A DNA stretch of 64,000 bases from Pectobacterium peruviense (GCF_002847345.1 NZ_LXFV01000059.1:43473-107472); one strand, 5' to 3'; counted from the first letter of the stretch, positions 1 through 8,914 are shown. A program made the numbers and translations. The notes: generated by a model from the sequence alone, not told the origin.

Positions 1-1006
1 GCCCGCCCATGGCATTTGGCTGTCCGGTTATCGAAAAGGGACCACTACCGGGTAAACCGATTTTGCCGCTCAGCAGGTGGGCATTGATGATCGCATTGCA
101 CTTATCACTGCCCGAGGACGACTGATTAACGCCCTGCGAATAAAGCGTGACCACCTTTTCGCTGGTGCTGAACAGGTGGTAGAAACACTCAATATCGGCT
201 TTATCTAACTGACAGAAATCCGCCACCTGCGCCACCGACCATTCTTTCGCTGACTGTAGTGCGTCCTCCACACCGGAAAAGCGTTCAGCCAATTCGGCGA
301 GATCGGTGTGGGAACCCTGCGCAACCCAATGCAGCAGGCCGTTAAACAGCCCTGCATCGCTGCCGGGTTGCAGCGGTAAATGCAGATCGGCGATATCGCA
401 GGTTGCGGTGCGTCGCGGATCGATCACCACCACCTGCATCTGCGGCCGCTGCTGTTTCGCCTGCACCAGTCGCTGATACACCACTGGATGCGCCCAGGCA
501 GTATTCGACCCCACCAGCACCACCACATCCGCCAGCTCGATATCTTCATAACTACAGGGAACAGCATCCGCGCCCAATCCACGCTTGTAGCCAATCACCG
601 CCGACGCCATGCACAGACGTGAGTTGGTATCCATATTGGCGACGCCAATGAAACCCTTCATCAGCTTATTGGCAACGTAATAATCTTCCGTCAACAGTTG
701 GCCTGAACCATAAAATGCCACTGACTGCGGACCGTGCTGTCGCATCGTTGCCAGCAATCGTTCGGCCACCGTATCGAGCGCCTGCTCCCAACTGACGCGA
801 CGCCCTTCCACCAGTGGCCACAGCAGGCGACCTTTCAGATCCAGCGTTTCTCCCAGCGCGGAACCTTTGACGCACAGTCGCCCCAAATTCGCCGGATGTA
901 TAGGATCGCCGCTGATCTTTACCGCACCTTGCCCATCGTGTTCTGCCAGCACGCCACAGCCGACGCCACAATACGGGCAGGTGGTCCGACAGACGCGCGC
1001 GTTCAT
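1..1006 (-). CDS. nasA: Assimilatory nitrate reductase catalytic subunit, N-terminal part (cut by window edge)
   Basis: This molybdopterin oxidoreductase reduces nitrate to nitrite in the cytoplasm. About 335 N-terminal residues are visible and the C-terminus lies beyond position 1. Cys10, Cys13 and Cys17 (CPYCGVGC), with Cys45 in LCVKG, form a [4Fe-4S] site. SRLCMAS carries the probable molybdenum-ligand Cys near residue 132. There is no signal peptide, which fits an assimilatory rather than a periplasmic NapA enzyme. The ATG overlaps the stop of the upstream reductase gene as ATGA, so translation is probably coupled. It is the last visible gene of the nas operon. The domain assignment is firm. 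The NasA name rests on context and on the Klebsiella nasFEDCBA order. Confidence 0.93.
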   Translation of the reverse strand, partial: MNARVCRTTCPYCGVGCGVLAEHDGQGAVKISGDPIHPANLGRLCVKGSALGETLDLKGRLLWPLVEGRRVSWEQALDTVAERLLATMRQHGPQSVAFYGSGQLLTEDYYVANKLMKGFIGVANMDTNSRLCMASAVIGYKRGLGADAVPCSYEDIELADVVVLVGSNTAWAHPVVYQRLVQAKQQRPQMQVVVIDPRRTATCDIADLHLPLQPGSDAGLFNGLLHWVAQGSHTDLAELAERFSGVEDALQSAKEWSVAQVADFCQLDKADIECFYHLFSTSEKVVTLYSQGVNQSSSGSDKCNAIINAHLLSGKIGLPGSGPFSITGQPNAMGG

Positions 1007-4000
1007 GATGCTTTCGCTATATCATTGTCTGCCAGAGCGACGCTGTCAGGTACGGCCAGCGGTTGACGGCATACCCAGATTTCATCGTCTTCAACACGCA
1101 CTGGCCAGGCGCGAACGTACAGCGCACGGTCATCCGGACTGACACCATCCCGCAGCTTGAAGCGTTTTTTGTACAGAGGGGAAATCACTACCGGTTCACC
1201 CGCAACATCGCCGATCAACCCACGCGACAGCACATTCGCCCCGCTGCCCGGTTCGTGGTTTTCCAACGCGTACACCTGCTGCTCGCTGCTCGGCAGGTGG
1301 AACAGCGCGATCTGCTGCTGTCCGAGACGGGCAGCCATTCCGGCATGACGCGGAATGTCACCCAGCGTTGCTACCTGTACCCATTCCGCTTCATGCGTGG
1401 CAGGTTTCAGGACTACTGGCTCTGGCGATATCGTTTTTTCATGTTCCTGCGCCGGACGAATCTGCCCACGCTCCGGCACCATCACAACTGCTTCATCTGG
1501 GTTATCGCTGTTCAGGAATCCACGGAACAGCGCCAGACGCTCTGGGCTTTCCAGCGTGGTTTGCCATTCGCACTGATAAGCTTCCACCACGCGCTGCATC
1601 TCTTTATCTAACTCTTCGCCAATATTCAGGCTGTCTTCCAGAATCACCTGGCGCAGATAGTCGATACCGCCTTCCAGATTATCCATCCAGGTGCTGGTAC
1701 GCTGGAGGCGATCGCCAGTGCGGATATAGAACATCAACACGCGGTCGATGGTACGCAGTAAGGTTTCCGTATCCAGATCGCTGGCAAAAAGATCCGCATG
1801 GCGCGGTTTCATGCCGCCGTTGCCGCACACGTACAGATTCCAGCCTTTGTCCGTGGCAATCACACCGATATCTTTACTTTGCGCCTCCGCACATTCGCGG
1901 GTACAGCCGGAAACCGCCATTTTGACTTTATGCGGTGAGCGCAGCCCCTTATAACGGTGCTCCAATTGGATCGCCAGCCCGGTGGAATCCTGCACGCCAT
2001 AGCGGCACCAGGTCGATCCCACACAGGATTTCACCGTACGCAGCGATTTGCCGTAGGCATGACCGGTTTCAAATCCGGCGTCAACCAGCTCACGCCAGAT
2101 CGCCGGAAGCTGTTCCAATCGCGCACCAAATAGATCCACCCGCTGACCACCCGTGATCTTGGTGTACAGGTTATAGCGCTGCGCCACCTGACCAATGGCG
2201 ATCAGCCCGGCTGGCGTGATCTCCCCAGCCGGAATGCGTGGCACGACGGAATAGGTGCCATCCTTCTGGATGTTGGCAAAGAAACGATCGTTGGTATCCT
2301 GCAACGGCAGGTGCTGAGGTTGCAACAGATAGTCATTCCAGCAGGACGCCAACATCGACCCCACCAGCGGCTTACACACTTCACAACCTAAACCGTGGCC
2401 GTAACGCTCAAGAAGGCCATCGAACGAACGGATCTCATGCACGCGGATCAGGTGATACAGTTCCTGACGCGAATAGGCAAAGTGCTCGCAAATGTCCTTC
2501 TTCACTTCGACGCCCAGTTGCGTCAGTTCGTACTCCATCACCTGTTTAAGCAGTGGCACACAGCCGCCGCAGCCCGTCCCCGCCTTAGTGCAGGTTTTCA
2601 GCGCACCCAGCTCGCCGCAGCCGCCCGCTACTGCGGCTGAGATGTCGCCTTTGCTGACGTTATGGCAGGAACAGATCTGTGCGCTGGCGGGTAAGGCCGC
2701 CACGCCCAGCCCTTTCGGTGCATCACCAGAACGCGCCGGTAAAATCAGTCCTTCCGGCTGTTTAGGCAGAGGCATATCGTTGAGCATCATTTGCAGCAGC
2801 GTACTGTAATCGCTGCTGTCGCCAATCAATACCGCACCCAGCAAATGCTTGCCGTCGGCAGACACCACGATTTTCTTGTAGACCTCGTTCGGACCATCCG
2901 TCCACTGGTAGCTTTGGCTTCCTGCCGTGCGCCCGTGCGCGTCACCGATCGACGCGACTTCTACGCCCAGCAACTTCAATTTGGTACTCATATCTGCGCC
3001 AGTAAATGGCGTATCACGCAGCGCTAACGTATCGGCCACGCTGCGTGCCATCTGGTAGCCCGGTGCTACCAGCCCAAAAATCTGACCTTTCCACAGCGCA
3101 CATTCGCCGATAGCGAAAATCGCATCGTCAGAAGTTTGGCAACGGTCGTCAATCACGATGCCGCCACGTGGCCCTTTATCTAAATCACAGCTATCCGCCA
3201 GTTTGTCACGTGGGCGAATGCCAGCGGAAAATAACACTAAGTCGGTTTCCAACACGCTGCCGTCGGCAAAGCAGAGACGATGCAACGCCCGCTCGCCGTC
3301 GGTAATTTCACGCGTTTCTTTGCTGACATGAATCTGTACGCCCAGAGCCTCGATCTTGCGGCGTAGCATCGAGGCACCGCAGTCATCCAGCTGTACCGCC
3401 ATCAGGCGTGGTGCAAATTCCACCACATGAGTGTCCAGCCCCAGCTGACGCAGGGCGTTGGCAGCTTCCAGTCCCAGTAAGCCGCCGCCAATCACCACGC
3501 CGGATGTGGCCTTTTTCGCCTGCGCCGCAATCGCGTCCAGATCGTCCAGCGTGCGATAAACCAAACAACCGGGGCGCGTATTGCCAGGGATCGGCGGAAC
3601 AAACGCGTAAGAACCCGTCGCCAACACCAGTTTGTCGTAGGCGGTTTCTCTACCCTGCGCGTCACACACGCACTGACGCTCACGATCGATCGCCACAATC
3701 TCGCTGCTGCTGCGCAATTCAATGCCGCTCTCGGCAAAAAAGCCGTCTTTTACCAGTGACAACGAGGCAGCGCTGCGTCCGGAAAAATACTCGGAGAGAT
3801 GAACACGGTCGTAGGCTTCATGGCGTTCTTCGCCAAATACCACGACGTGGTAATGCTGATGCAGGTCACGCTCAACCAGCTGTTCAAGAAAATAGTGGCC
3901 GACCATACCGTGGCCTACGACCACTAAAATAGGTTTGCTCATGACAGGAATCCTTACAGCTTCAGGCTGTGAGTCAGAATCAGGGGAAGAAAGGCCGAAG

Positions 4001-5193
4001 AGCAGCGTGGCAGGCGGTATCATCTCGCCTTCAGTCGTGTTATCCATCGCAGCTAGCAGGCGCGGGCTGTCGTCAGTGTCGCCATAAAGCAGGACACCGC
4101 TCAGCCGACCGTCACGCAGTAGCAGACGGCGATAGTGCTGCGTCTGCGGATCAAACGTGGTGTACACCTCATCATTCGGAGCAACGTTAATATCGCCGCC
4201 GCTGACCACGCCAATTCCCGTGACTTTCAGCCGCGTCGTCGCCTGTTCACGCTGATAGTCTTGCGGTGCATGTCCAGCAAGGCGCTGTGCAACCAGCGTG
4301 GCATGGGCGAAACACGGGGCAACCAACCCGAACGTTTCGCCATTGAGTTCGCAGCATTCACCGATCGCGCTGATATGCGGATCGGCAGTTTGCAACTGTC
4401 CGTCCACCAGCACACCACGGTTGCAGGGCAAGCCGCACTCGCGAGCCAGTTGGCTGGCAGGGATCACGCCAGCGGTCACCACCACCAGCCCGGCGGGGAT
4501 CGTGCGGCCATCTGCCAGTTCGACTGCCGTTACGCCGTGTGCGTCGCCATGCAGTGCAGCAACCTGCACATCTGTTTCACAGGCGATACCGCGCGCGCGC
4601 AGGCTGTCACACAGCAGGTCGCTTGCTGTGGCATCCAGTTGACGTTCCATAAGAATCGGAACGCGATGCAGCAACGTCACATCAGCACCACGCAGTCTTA
4701 GCGCCGCAGCCGCCTCAATACCGAGCAGCCCCCCGCCAATCACCACCGCAGGAACGGACTGGCTAATCGTCGCCAACATCAGTTCAACATCATCCAGCGT
4801 GCGGAAACCACACACGCCAGCCAGATCGATACCGGGCATCGGCGGCATAAACGGCGTTGAGCCCGTCGCCAGTACCAGATGGTCGTAATGCAGTTGCCGT
4901 TGCGTCGTTGTCACCTCACGCGCTTGGCGATCGATATGGGTAACCCGCTCACCCAACAGAGTGTTCACCGGCAGTGCCGCATCATCGTCGATAGCCGCAG
5001 GCGTCAGCAGCGTATCCGTAAACGCTTTTTCGCCGCTTAATACTGGCGACAATAGGATGCGGTTATAGCTGGCGCGCGGCTCATCACCAATCACGGTGAT
5101 TCGGTAGCGCGTCGCGGCCAGTTGCCGCAGCACATCGACGAATCGCGCACTTGCCATCCCGTTACCAATCACTATCAGATGCGGTTTTATCAT
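1003..5193 (-). CDS. nasB: Fused NasC-NasB: NADH/FAD nitrate reductase electron-transfer domain plus assimilatory nitrite reductase with NirD-like end
   Basis: One 1396-residue frame joins two proteins that are separate genes in Klebsiella. Residues 1-417 are an FAD/NADH oxidoreductase (VIGNGMASARF, then VIGGGLLGIEAA), expected to feed electrons to NasA. Residues 418-1396 are a NirB-type nitrite reductase: a second FAD/NADH module (VVGHGMVGHYF), a BFD-like [2Fe-2S] module (CSCHNVSKGD, CGGCVPLL), a sirohaem/[4Fe-4S] module (SCVGSTWCRYG, SGCTRECAEA) and a C-terminal NirD-like fold (SGANVLSRGLIGD) without Rieske ligands. Met418 is preceded by a Shine-Dalgarno-like GTAAGGA eight bases away, so NasB may also start independently at 3942. 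The start at 5193 is chosen because the protein then begins MIKPHLIVIGNGM. It lies 16 bp after nasD. Confidence 0.88.
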   Translation of the reverse strand: MIKPHLIVIGNGMASARFVDVLRQLAATRYRITVIGDEPRASYNRILLSPVLSGEKAFTDTLLTPAAIDDDAALPVNTLLGERVTHIDRQAREVTTTQRQLHYDHLVLATGSTPFMPPMPGIDLAGVCGFRTLDDVELMLATISQSVPAVVIGGGLLGIEAAAALRLRGADVTLLHRVPILMERQLDATASDLLCDSLRARGIACETDVQVAALHGDAHGVTAVELADGRTIPAGLVVVTAGVIPASQLARECGLPCNRGVLVDGQLQTADPHISAIGECCELNGETFGLVAPCFAHATLVAQRLAGHAPQDYQREQATTRLKVTGIGVVSGGDINVAPNDEVYTTFDPQTQHYRRLLLRDGRLSGVLLYGDTDDSPRLLAAMDNTTEGEMIPPATLLFGLSSPDSDSQPEAVRIPVMSKPILVVVGHGMVGHYFLEQLVERDLHQHYHVVVFGEERHEAYDRVHLSEYFSGRSAASLSLVKDGFFAESGIELRSSSEIVAIDRERQCVCDAQGRETAYDKLVLATGSYAFVPPIPGNTRPGCLVYRTLDDLDAIAAQAKKATSGVVIGGGLLGLEAANALRQLGLDTHVVEFAPRLMAVQLDDCGASMLRRKIEALGVQIHVSKETREITDGERALHRLCFADGSVLETDLVLFSAGIRPRDKLADSCDLDKGPRGGIVIDDRCQTSDDAIFAIGECALWKGQIFGLVAPGYQMARSVADTLALRDTPFTGADMSTKLKLLGVEVASIGDAHGRTAGSQSYQWTDGPNEVYKKIVVSADGKHLLGAVLIGDSSDYSTLLQMMLNDMPLPKQPEGLILPARSGDAPKGLGVAALPASAQICSCHNVSKGDISAAVAGGCGELGALKTCTKAGTGCGGCVPLLKQVMEYELTQLGVEVKKDICEHFAYSRQELYHLIRVHEIRSFDGLLERYGHGLGCEVCKPLVGSMLASCWNDYLLQPQHLPLQDTNDRFFANIQKDGTYSVVPRIPAGEITPAGLIAIGQVAQRYNLYTKITGGQRVDLFGARLEQLPAIWRELVDAGFETGHAYGKSLRTVKSCVGSTWCRYGVQDSTGLAIQLEHRYKGLRSPHKVKMAVSGCTRECAEAQSKDIGVIATDKGWNLYVCGNGGMKPRHADLFASDLDTETLLRTIDRVLMFYIRTGDRLQRTSTWMDNLEGGIDYLRQVILEDSLNIGEELDKEMQRVVEAYQCEWQTTLESPERLALFRGFLNSDNPDEAVVMVPERGQIRPAQEHEKTISPEPVVLKPATHEAEWVQVATLGDIPRHAGMAARLGQQQIALFHLPSSEQQVYALENHEPGSGANVLSRGLIGDVAGEPVVISPLYKKRFKLRDGVSPDDRALYVRAWPVRVEDDEIWVCRQPLAVPDSVALADNDIAKAS

Positions 5194-5209
5194 CGTTCCG
5201 GCCTCGCTA

Positions 5210-6004
5210 TCAGGCTGCTTTAGGCTGTTTTTCATATAAGAAATGCAGTACCTGCTGACGGTAATGGTGGTAGCGCGGATCGTCAGCCAACGCGACGCGT
5301 GAACGCGGGCGTTCCAGCTCAACCGTCATGATTTCACCGACCGTCGCCGCGGGGCCGTTGGTCATCATCAGCACGCGATCAGACAGCAGTACGGCTTCGT
5401 CTACGTCGTGGGTAATCAGCACAATCGTGGTTTGCAAACGCTGCTGAATCTCCATCACTGCATCCTGAAGATGCGCACGGGTCAGCGCATCCAGCGCGCC
5501 AAACGGTTCATCCATCAGCAGCACTTTCGGCTTCATTGCCAACGCACGGGCGATACCTACACGCTGCTTCATCCCGCCGGAAATCTCATTTGGACGCTTG
5601 TTCAGCGCGTGCCCCATGTGCACCAGTTCCAGATTGTGGACAATCCATTCGTGCATCTCGTGCTTGTTCATCTGTCCGCGAAACACCTGCCGTACCGCCA
5701 GCGCGACGTTTTCGTAGGTGGTCAACCAAGGCAGCAGAGAATGGTTCTGAAAGACCACGCCGCGTTCCGGTCCCGGCCCGTCAATTTCACGGTTGTCACA
5801 CAGCAGGCCACCGCTGCTCGGCAGCGTCAGGCCGGCAATCAGGTTCAATAACGTGGATTTCCCGCAACCGGAATGGCCGATCAGGCTGACTGTTTCACCG
5901 GTATGAATATCAAAACTCACCTGATCCAGCGCCAGAAACTCACCGCTGGCGGTATTGAAACGCTGGCTCACCTTTTGCACTTGAATAATCGGGGTTGTAC
6001 GCAT
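5210..6004 (-). CDS. nasD: Nitrate ABC transporter ATP-binding protein
   Basis: This 264-residue ATPase is expected to power nitrate uptake together with the NasE permease and the NasF binding protein. It has a Walker A motif (GHSGCGKST), an ABC signature (ISGGMKQR), Walker B (VLLMDEPFGALD) and a switch His (LITHDVDEA). The sequence is of the NrtD/SsuB/TauB type, which move nitrate, sulfonates or taurine; the nas context selects nitrate. The ATG at 6004 is preferred because TAAGGAG, which overlaps the nasE stop, sits six bases upstream. An adjacent ATG at 6007 is possible. Longer in-frame starts overlap nasE and are unlikely. Confidence 0.92.
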   Translation of the reverse strand: MRTTPIIQVQKVSQRFNTASGEFLALDQVSFDIHTGETVSLIGHSGCGKSTLLNLIAGLTLPSSGGLLCDNREIDGPGPERGVVFQNHSLLPWLTTYENVALAVRQVFRGQMNKHEMHEWIVHNLELVHMGHALNKRPNEISGGMKQRVGIARALAMKPKVLLMDEPFGALDALTRAHLQDAVMEIQQRLQTTIVLITHDVDEAVLLSDRVLMMTNGPAATVGEIMTVELERPRSRVALADDPRYHHYRQQVLHFLYEKQPKAA

Positions 6005-6014
6005 CATCGGCTCC

Positions 6015-6929
6015 TTAGCGGTTGTCATAGCTGAAACGGTTAGCAATCCACACCAGCCCCTGCTCAAGCAGCAGACCGATAACGCCAATCACCACGATGG
6101 CGATGATGATGTTTTCCACATTCAGGTTGTTCCACTCATTCCAAATCCAGAAGCCGATACCGACGCCACCCGTCAGCATTTCCGCTGCCACAATCACCAG
6201 CCAGGCGATACCAATCGACAGACGCACACCGGTCAACACGTTAGGCAGCACCGCAGGTAGTAGAATTTTGCGCATGATGGTGAATTCGGAAAGCTTCAGC
6301 ACCCGCGCCACGTTCAGGTAATCCTGTGGGATACGGCGCACGCCTTCGGCGGTATTGAGGATCATCGGCCAGATGGAACAGATGAAAATCGTCCAACTGG
6401 ATGCTGGCTCCGCACGCTGGAACAGCAACAGGCCGATAGGCAGCCATGCCAAGGGACTGACCGGGCGCAGCAGAGAAATAATCGGGTTGAGCATGTTGGC
6501 CAGAAAGGTAAAACGACCAATCAGGAAGCCAGCGGGTATACCAACCAGCGCCGCCAGCCCGAAACCGATAGCCACGCGTTGCAGCGAGGCCAATACGTTC
6601 CAGCCAATGCCCTGATCGTTCGGCCCTGCTATGTAAAACGGATCGGCAAAGAGGCTGAGCGCCGCGAGCCAGGTCGTCCACGGCGTTGGAAAGTTTTCGC
6701 TGTTGAGCGCAGCAATTTGCCAGACGGCAATCAGCAGCCCCAGCCCCAGTACCGCGGGGAAAAGTTGCTGAAACAGCTTACGCAGCAGCGGGCGGTAGGC
6801 AAAAGCGGGAGCCGCTGGCGCTTTCCCAGGCGTCGCGGGTTTAGTTGGCAGCGGCATAATCTCGGCGCTGTGTACAGTTTCCGGGGCGTTATCTGCGGTA
6901 ATTGGAATGACCTGGGCCTGGTTTTTCAT
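6015..6929 (-). CDS. nasE: Nitrate ABC transporter permease
   Basis: This 304-residue inner-membrane permease of the NrtB/SsuC type has a polar N-terminal tail of about 60 residues and then hydrophobic spans, the first near LFPAVLGLGLLIAVW. The cytoplasmic coupling region precedes the spans ending in IAIVVIGVIGLLLEQ. It should pair with the ATPase encoded 10 bp downstream and the Tat-exported binding protein encoded immediately upstream. A GTG at 6941 begins the open frame, but GAGG is spaced best for the ATG codons at 6932 and 6929; 6929 is used. The substrate is inferred from operon context. Confidence 0.9.
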   Translation of the reverse strand: MKNQAQVIPITADNAPETVHSAEIMPLPTKPATPGKAPAAPAFAYRPLLRKLFQQLFPAVLGLGLLIAVWQIAALNSENFPTPWTTWLAALSLFADPFYIAGPNDQGIGWNVLASLQRVAIGFGLAALVGIPAGFLIGRFTFLANMLNPIISLLRPVSPLAWLPIGLLLFQRAEPASSWTIFICSIWPMILNTAEGVRRIPQDYLNVARVLKLSEFTIMRKILLPAVLPNVLTGVRLSIGIAWLVIVAAEMLTGGVGIGFWIWNEWNNLNVENIIIAIVVIGVIGLLLEQGLVWIANRFSYDNR

Positions 6930-6941
6930 CATCAACCTCAC

Positions 6942-8201
6942 TTATTTCTTCACGCTAAAACTGTTGGCATAACCCGCCGGATCGCTACCGTCCCAGCGAC
7001 GACCGTCGATGAGCACGCTGCTGCGCATGTCGCTACCGGGCAAGGGCACATTCCCTACGGCATCGGCTGCCTGCTTGTAGATATCAATACGGTTAACCTG
7101 CTTCGCGACGGCCAGATAGTCCGGTTCTTCGGTGAGCAAGCCCCAGCGTTTATGCTGGGTGAGGAACCACATCCCGTCGGACAGATACGGGTAGTTCACC
7201 GAACCGTCGTGGTAGAAACGCATCGCGTGTTCGTCTTTCCAGCTTTTCCCTAATCCGTTTTCGTACTGACCCAGCATGCGTCCGACAATGGTTTCTTCTT
7301 TAGCATTGATGTAAGCGCGTCCGGCAACCACACCAGCCGTCTCACGGCGGTTGTCGTCCGAAGCATCAATCCAGCGCGACGCGTCGAGGATCGCGGCGGT
7401 CAACGCACGGGCGCTATTCGGGTTGGCGTTCACCCAGTCAGCGCGAGTGCCTAATACTTTTTCCGGATGATCCGGCCAAATGTCTTGCGAAGTGGCGGCG
7501 GTGAAGCCGATGTTTTCACTGATGGCACGCTGGTTCCACGGTTCGCCAACGCAGTAGCCAACCATGTTGCCAATCTTCATGTTCATCACCATCTGCGGCG
7601 GCGGTACTACTACGGTGCGCACATCGTTCAGCGGATGAATCCCCGCAGAGGCCAGCCAGTAGTAGAGCCACATGGCGTGTGTGCCGGTCGGGAAGGTTTG
7701 CGCGAAGGTGTAAGTACCCGCAGGGCTGGCGGAGACATATTTTTGCAGTGCGGCGAGATCGGTAACGTTGGCTTCACGCAGCTGATTCGCCAGCGTGATC
7801 CCTTGCCCGTTCTGGTTGAGCGTCATCAGTGCCGCCATGTTGCTCTGCGACCCGGACAGCCCCATTTGCAGGCCGTACAGTTGACCGTACAGAATGTGCG
7901 CGGCATCCAGCTCGCCCGATACCAGCTTGTCACGTACCGCAGCCCAACTGGCTTCTTTGCTGGGAACAATAGTGATGCCGTACTTCTTATCGAAGCCTTT
8001 CACTGCCGCCATCACAACCGAAGCGCAATCTGTTAACGGGATGAACCCAACCCGAATTTCCTTTTTCTCCGGCCCATCGGAACCCGCAGCCCAGGCACTA
8101 TTCATCAATCCTGGCAGCATCAGGCTGCCTCCCAGCGCGGCGCTCCCCAACAGAAATTGGCGGCGAGAGACGGTTATGCTTTTGGTTTTGGAATCACTCA
8201 T
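6942..8201 (-). CDS. nasF: Nitrate ABC transporter substrate-binding protein, Tat signal
   Basis: This 419-residue periplasmic solute-binding protein is of the NrtA type. The N-terminus has a twin-arginine signal (SRRQFLLG, Arg13-Arg14) followed by a hydrophobic stretch and AWA, a plausible cleavage site. The mature part begins with the family pattern IRVGFIPLTDCASVVMA. It is the first structural gene of the nas operon, preceded by a leader holding a sigma-54 promoter and an antitermination site. The ATG at 8201 gives a normal Tat signal and has AAGG about nine bases upstream. The open frame extends to 8267 but that part overlaps the leader next to the terminator. Nitrate, and perhaps nitrite, is the inferred ligand. 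Confidence 0.92.
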   Translation of the reverse strand: MSDSKTKSITVSRRQFLLGSAALGGSLMLPGLMNSAWAAGSDGPEKKEIRVGFIPLTDCASVVMAAVKGFDKKYGITIVPSKEASWAAVRDKLVSGELDAAHILYGQLYGLQMGLSGSQSNMAALMTLNQNGQGITLANQLREANVTDLAALQKYVSASPAGTYTFAQTFPTGTHAMWLYYWLASAGIHPLNDVRTVVVPPPQMVMNMKIGNMVGYCVGEPWNQRAISENIGFTAATSQDIWPDHPEKVLGTRADWVNANPNSARALTAAILDASRWIDASDDNRRETAGVVAGRAYINAKEETIVGRMLGQYENGLGKSWKDEHAMRFYHDGSVNYPYLSDGMWFLTQHKRWGLLTEEPDYLAVAKQVNRIDIYKQAADAVGNVPLPGSDMRSSVLIDGRRWDGSDPAGYANSFSVKK

Positions 8202-8238
8202 CAACGACACCCTTGCGCAAAATGCCTTTTCAGGCGGT

Positions 8239-8295
8239 AAAAACAAAAACGGCGCCCACAAGCCCATGCAGAATCTGCACGCTTATGGACGCCGT
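8239..8295 (-). terminator. Leader (attenuator) terminator of the nas operon
   Basis: On the minus strand a long hairpin pairs ACGGCGTCCATAAGC (8295-8281) with GCTTGTGGGCGCCGT, with a further TGCAGA/TCTGCA stem at its tip. It is followed by TTTTTGTTTTT. It lies 38 bp before the nasF start. Its 5' arm shares bases with the second ANTAR hairpin, so the two structures exclude each other. In Klebsiella nasF an equivalent leader terminator is overcome by NasR when nitrate or nitrite is present. Confidence 0.92.
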
Positions 8296-8334
8296 TGTCC
8301 GATTAACACCTTCCGCACCGCCGTTGGTCCGAAA
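8287..8334 (-). promoter_or_regulatory. Dual-hexaloop ANTAR RNA element (NasR target)
   Basis: Two hairpins on the minus strand carry the same six-base loop, AACGGC, with A at position 1 and G at position 4. P1 pairs TTTCGGACC (8334-8326) with GGTGCGGAA (8319-8311) with one mismatch. P2 pairs GGAC (8300-8297) with GTCC (8290-8287). Paired hexaloops with A1 and G4 are the known recognition element of ANTAR antiterminators. P2 overlaps the terminator's 5' arm by nine bases, which explains how NasR binding would block termination. Confidence 0.88.
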
Positions 8335-8370
8335 CGCATTATGAATGTTTGGTTGTTGCTAATGAGTTAA

Positions 8371-8386
8371 AGCAAGGTTTGTGCCA
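8371..8386 (-). promoter_or_regulatory. Sigma-54 (RpoN) promoter of the nas operon
   Basis: The minus strand reads TGGCAC, AAACC, TTGCT: a match to the -24/-12 consensus TGGCAC-N5-TTGC with the invariant GG and GC ten bases apart. Transcription should start near 8360, giving a leader of about 160 bases containing the ANTAR element and terminator. NtrC-dependent sigma-54 control is known for Klebsiella nasF. I found no clear NtrC site pair upstream. Confidence 0.85.
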
Positions 8387-8710
8387 GCTATCACAGTTTT
8401 GCGTACCGTCCCTTCGCAGGGGCGGTTTATTAATCACATATCTATACAGGTTCAGAGACAGTTTCGTGCGCCATACCTCACCCTTTAATCTGCGATATCT
8501 CACACGCGCCCGACGCAGGGCGCTCAAGCGCCGCAGCCCTGCGAACCCTGGCTTCCGGCTAAATTATGCCGCTCACTCGGCCATCATGCTCACCGCTGCA
8601 TAATTTTTACGCCACTTGAAAGTAAGGCACTAATAAATAGTGAAATTTATGATTTACGACCACAAAAGAACAGGGGGGATCGCGGTTTGTCTTTTCTGCC
8701 GCGTAAATTA

Positions 8711-8914
8711 CGCTGAGGACAAATCAGTCTCCAGGATGAGCAGCATGGACGCTGCGAAAGTGGCTGCCGCGCCGGGAGCGCGTCAGCCACGGTCCGTCAG
8801 GTGACTGATTTTCCGAAGGAACCGCGCAGCGGCGTAATTTCCCGCGAAAAAGCCTCGGGTCACGGGGCGGCGGCGACTGAGCGCCCCGTGTCGTGCGTGT
8901 GCTACGACGTAGCA
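8711..8914. repeat. Structured non-coding block, candidate intergenic repeat
   Basis: The 656 bp between the nas promoter and nasR hold no convincing gene. Within them, 8711-8914 is rich in inverted repeats: AATCAGTC with GACTGATT (about 80 bp apart), GTGGCTG with CAGCCAC around a GC-rich core, CACGGGGCG (8861-8869) with CGCCCCGTG (8882-8890), and the palindrome TGCTACGACGTAGCA (8900-8914). This nested arrangement is typical of a mobile intergenic repeat. Only one copy is in the window, so its repetitive nature is inferred. Confidence 0.45.

Noticed and set aside
5194..5322. Longer N-terminus for the NasC-NasB fusion, from 5322
   Set aside because: The extra residues overlap the end of nasD in another frame and lack similarity to flavoprotein N-termini; the MIKPHLIVIGNG start fits the family.
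8628..8642. CACTA-ATAAA-TAGTG as an NtrC site
   Set aside because: The spacing and half-sites do not fit GCAC-N7-GTGC; it may be a chance palindrome.
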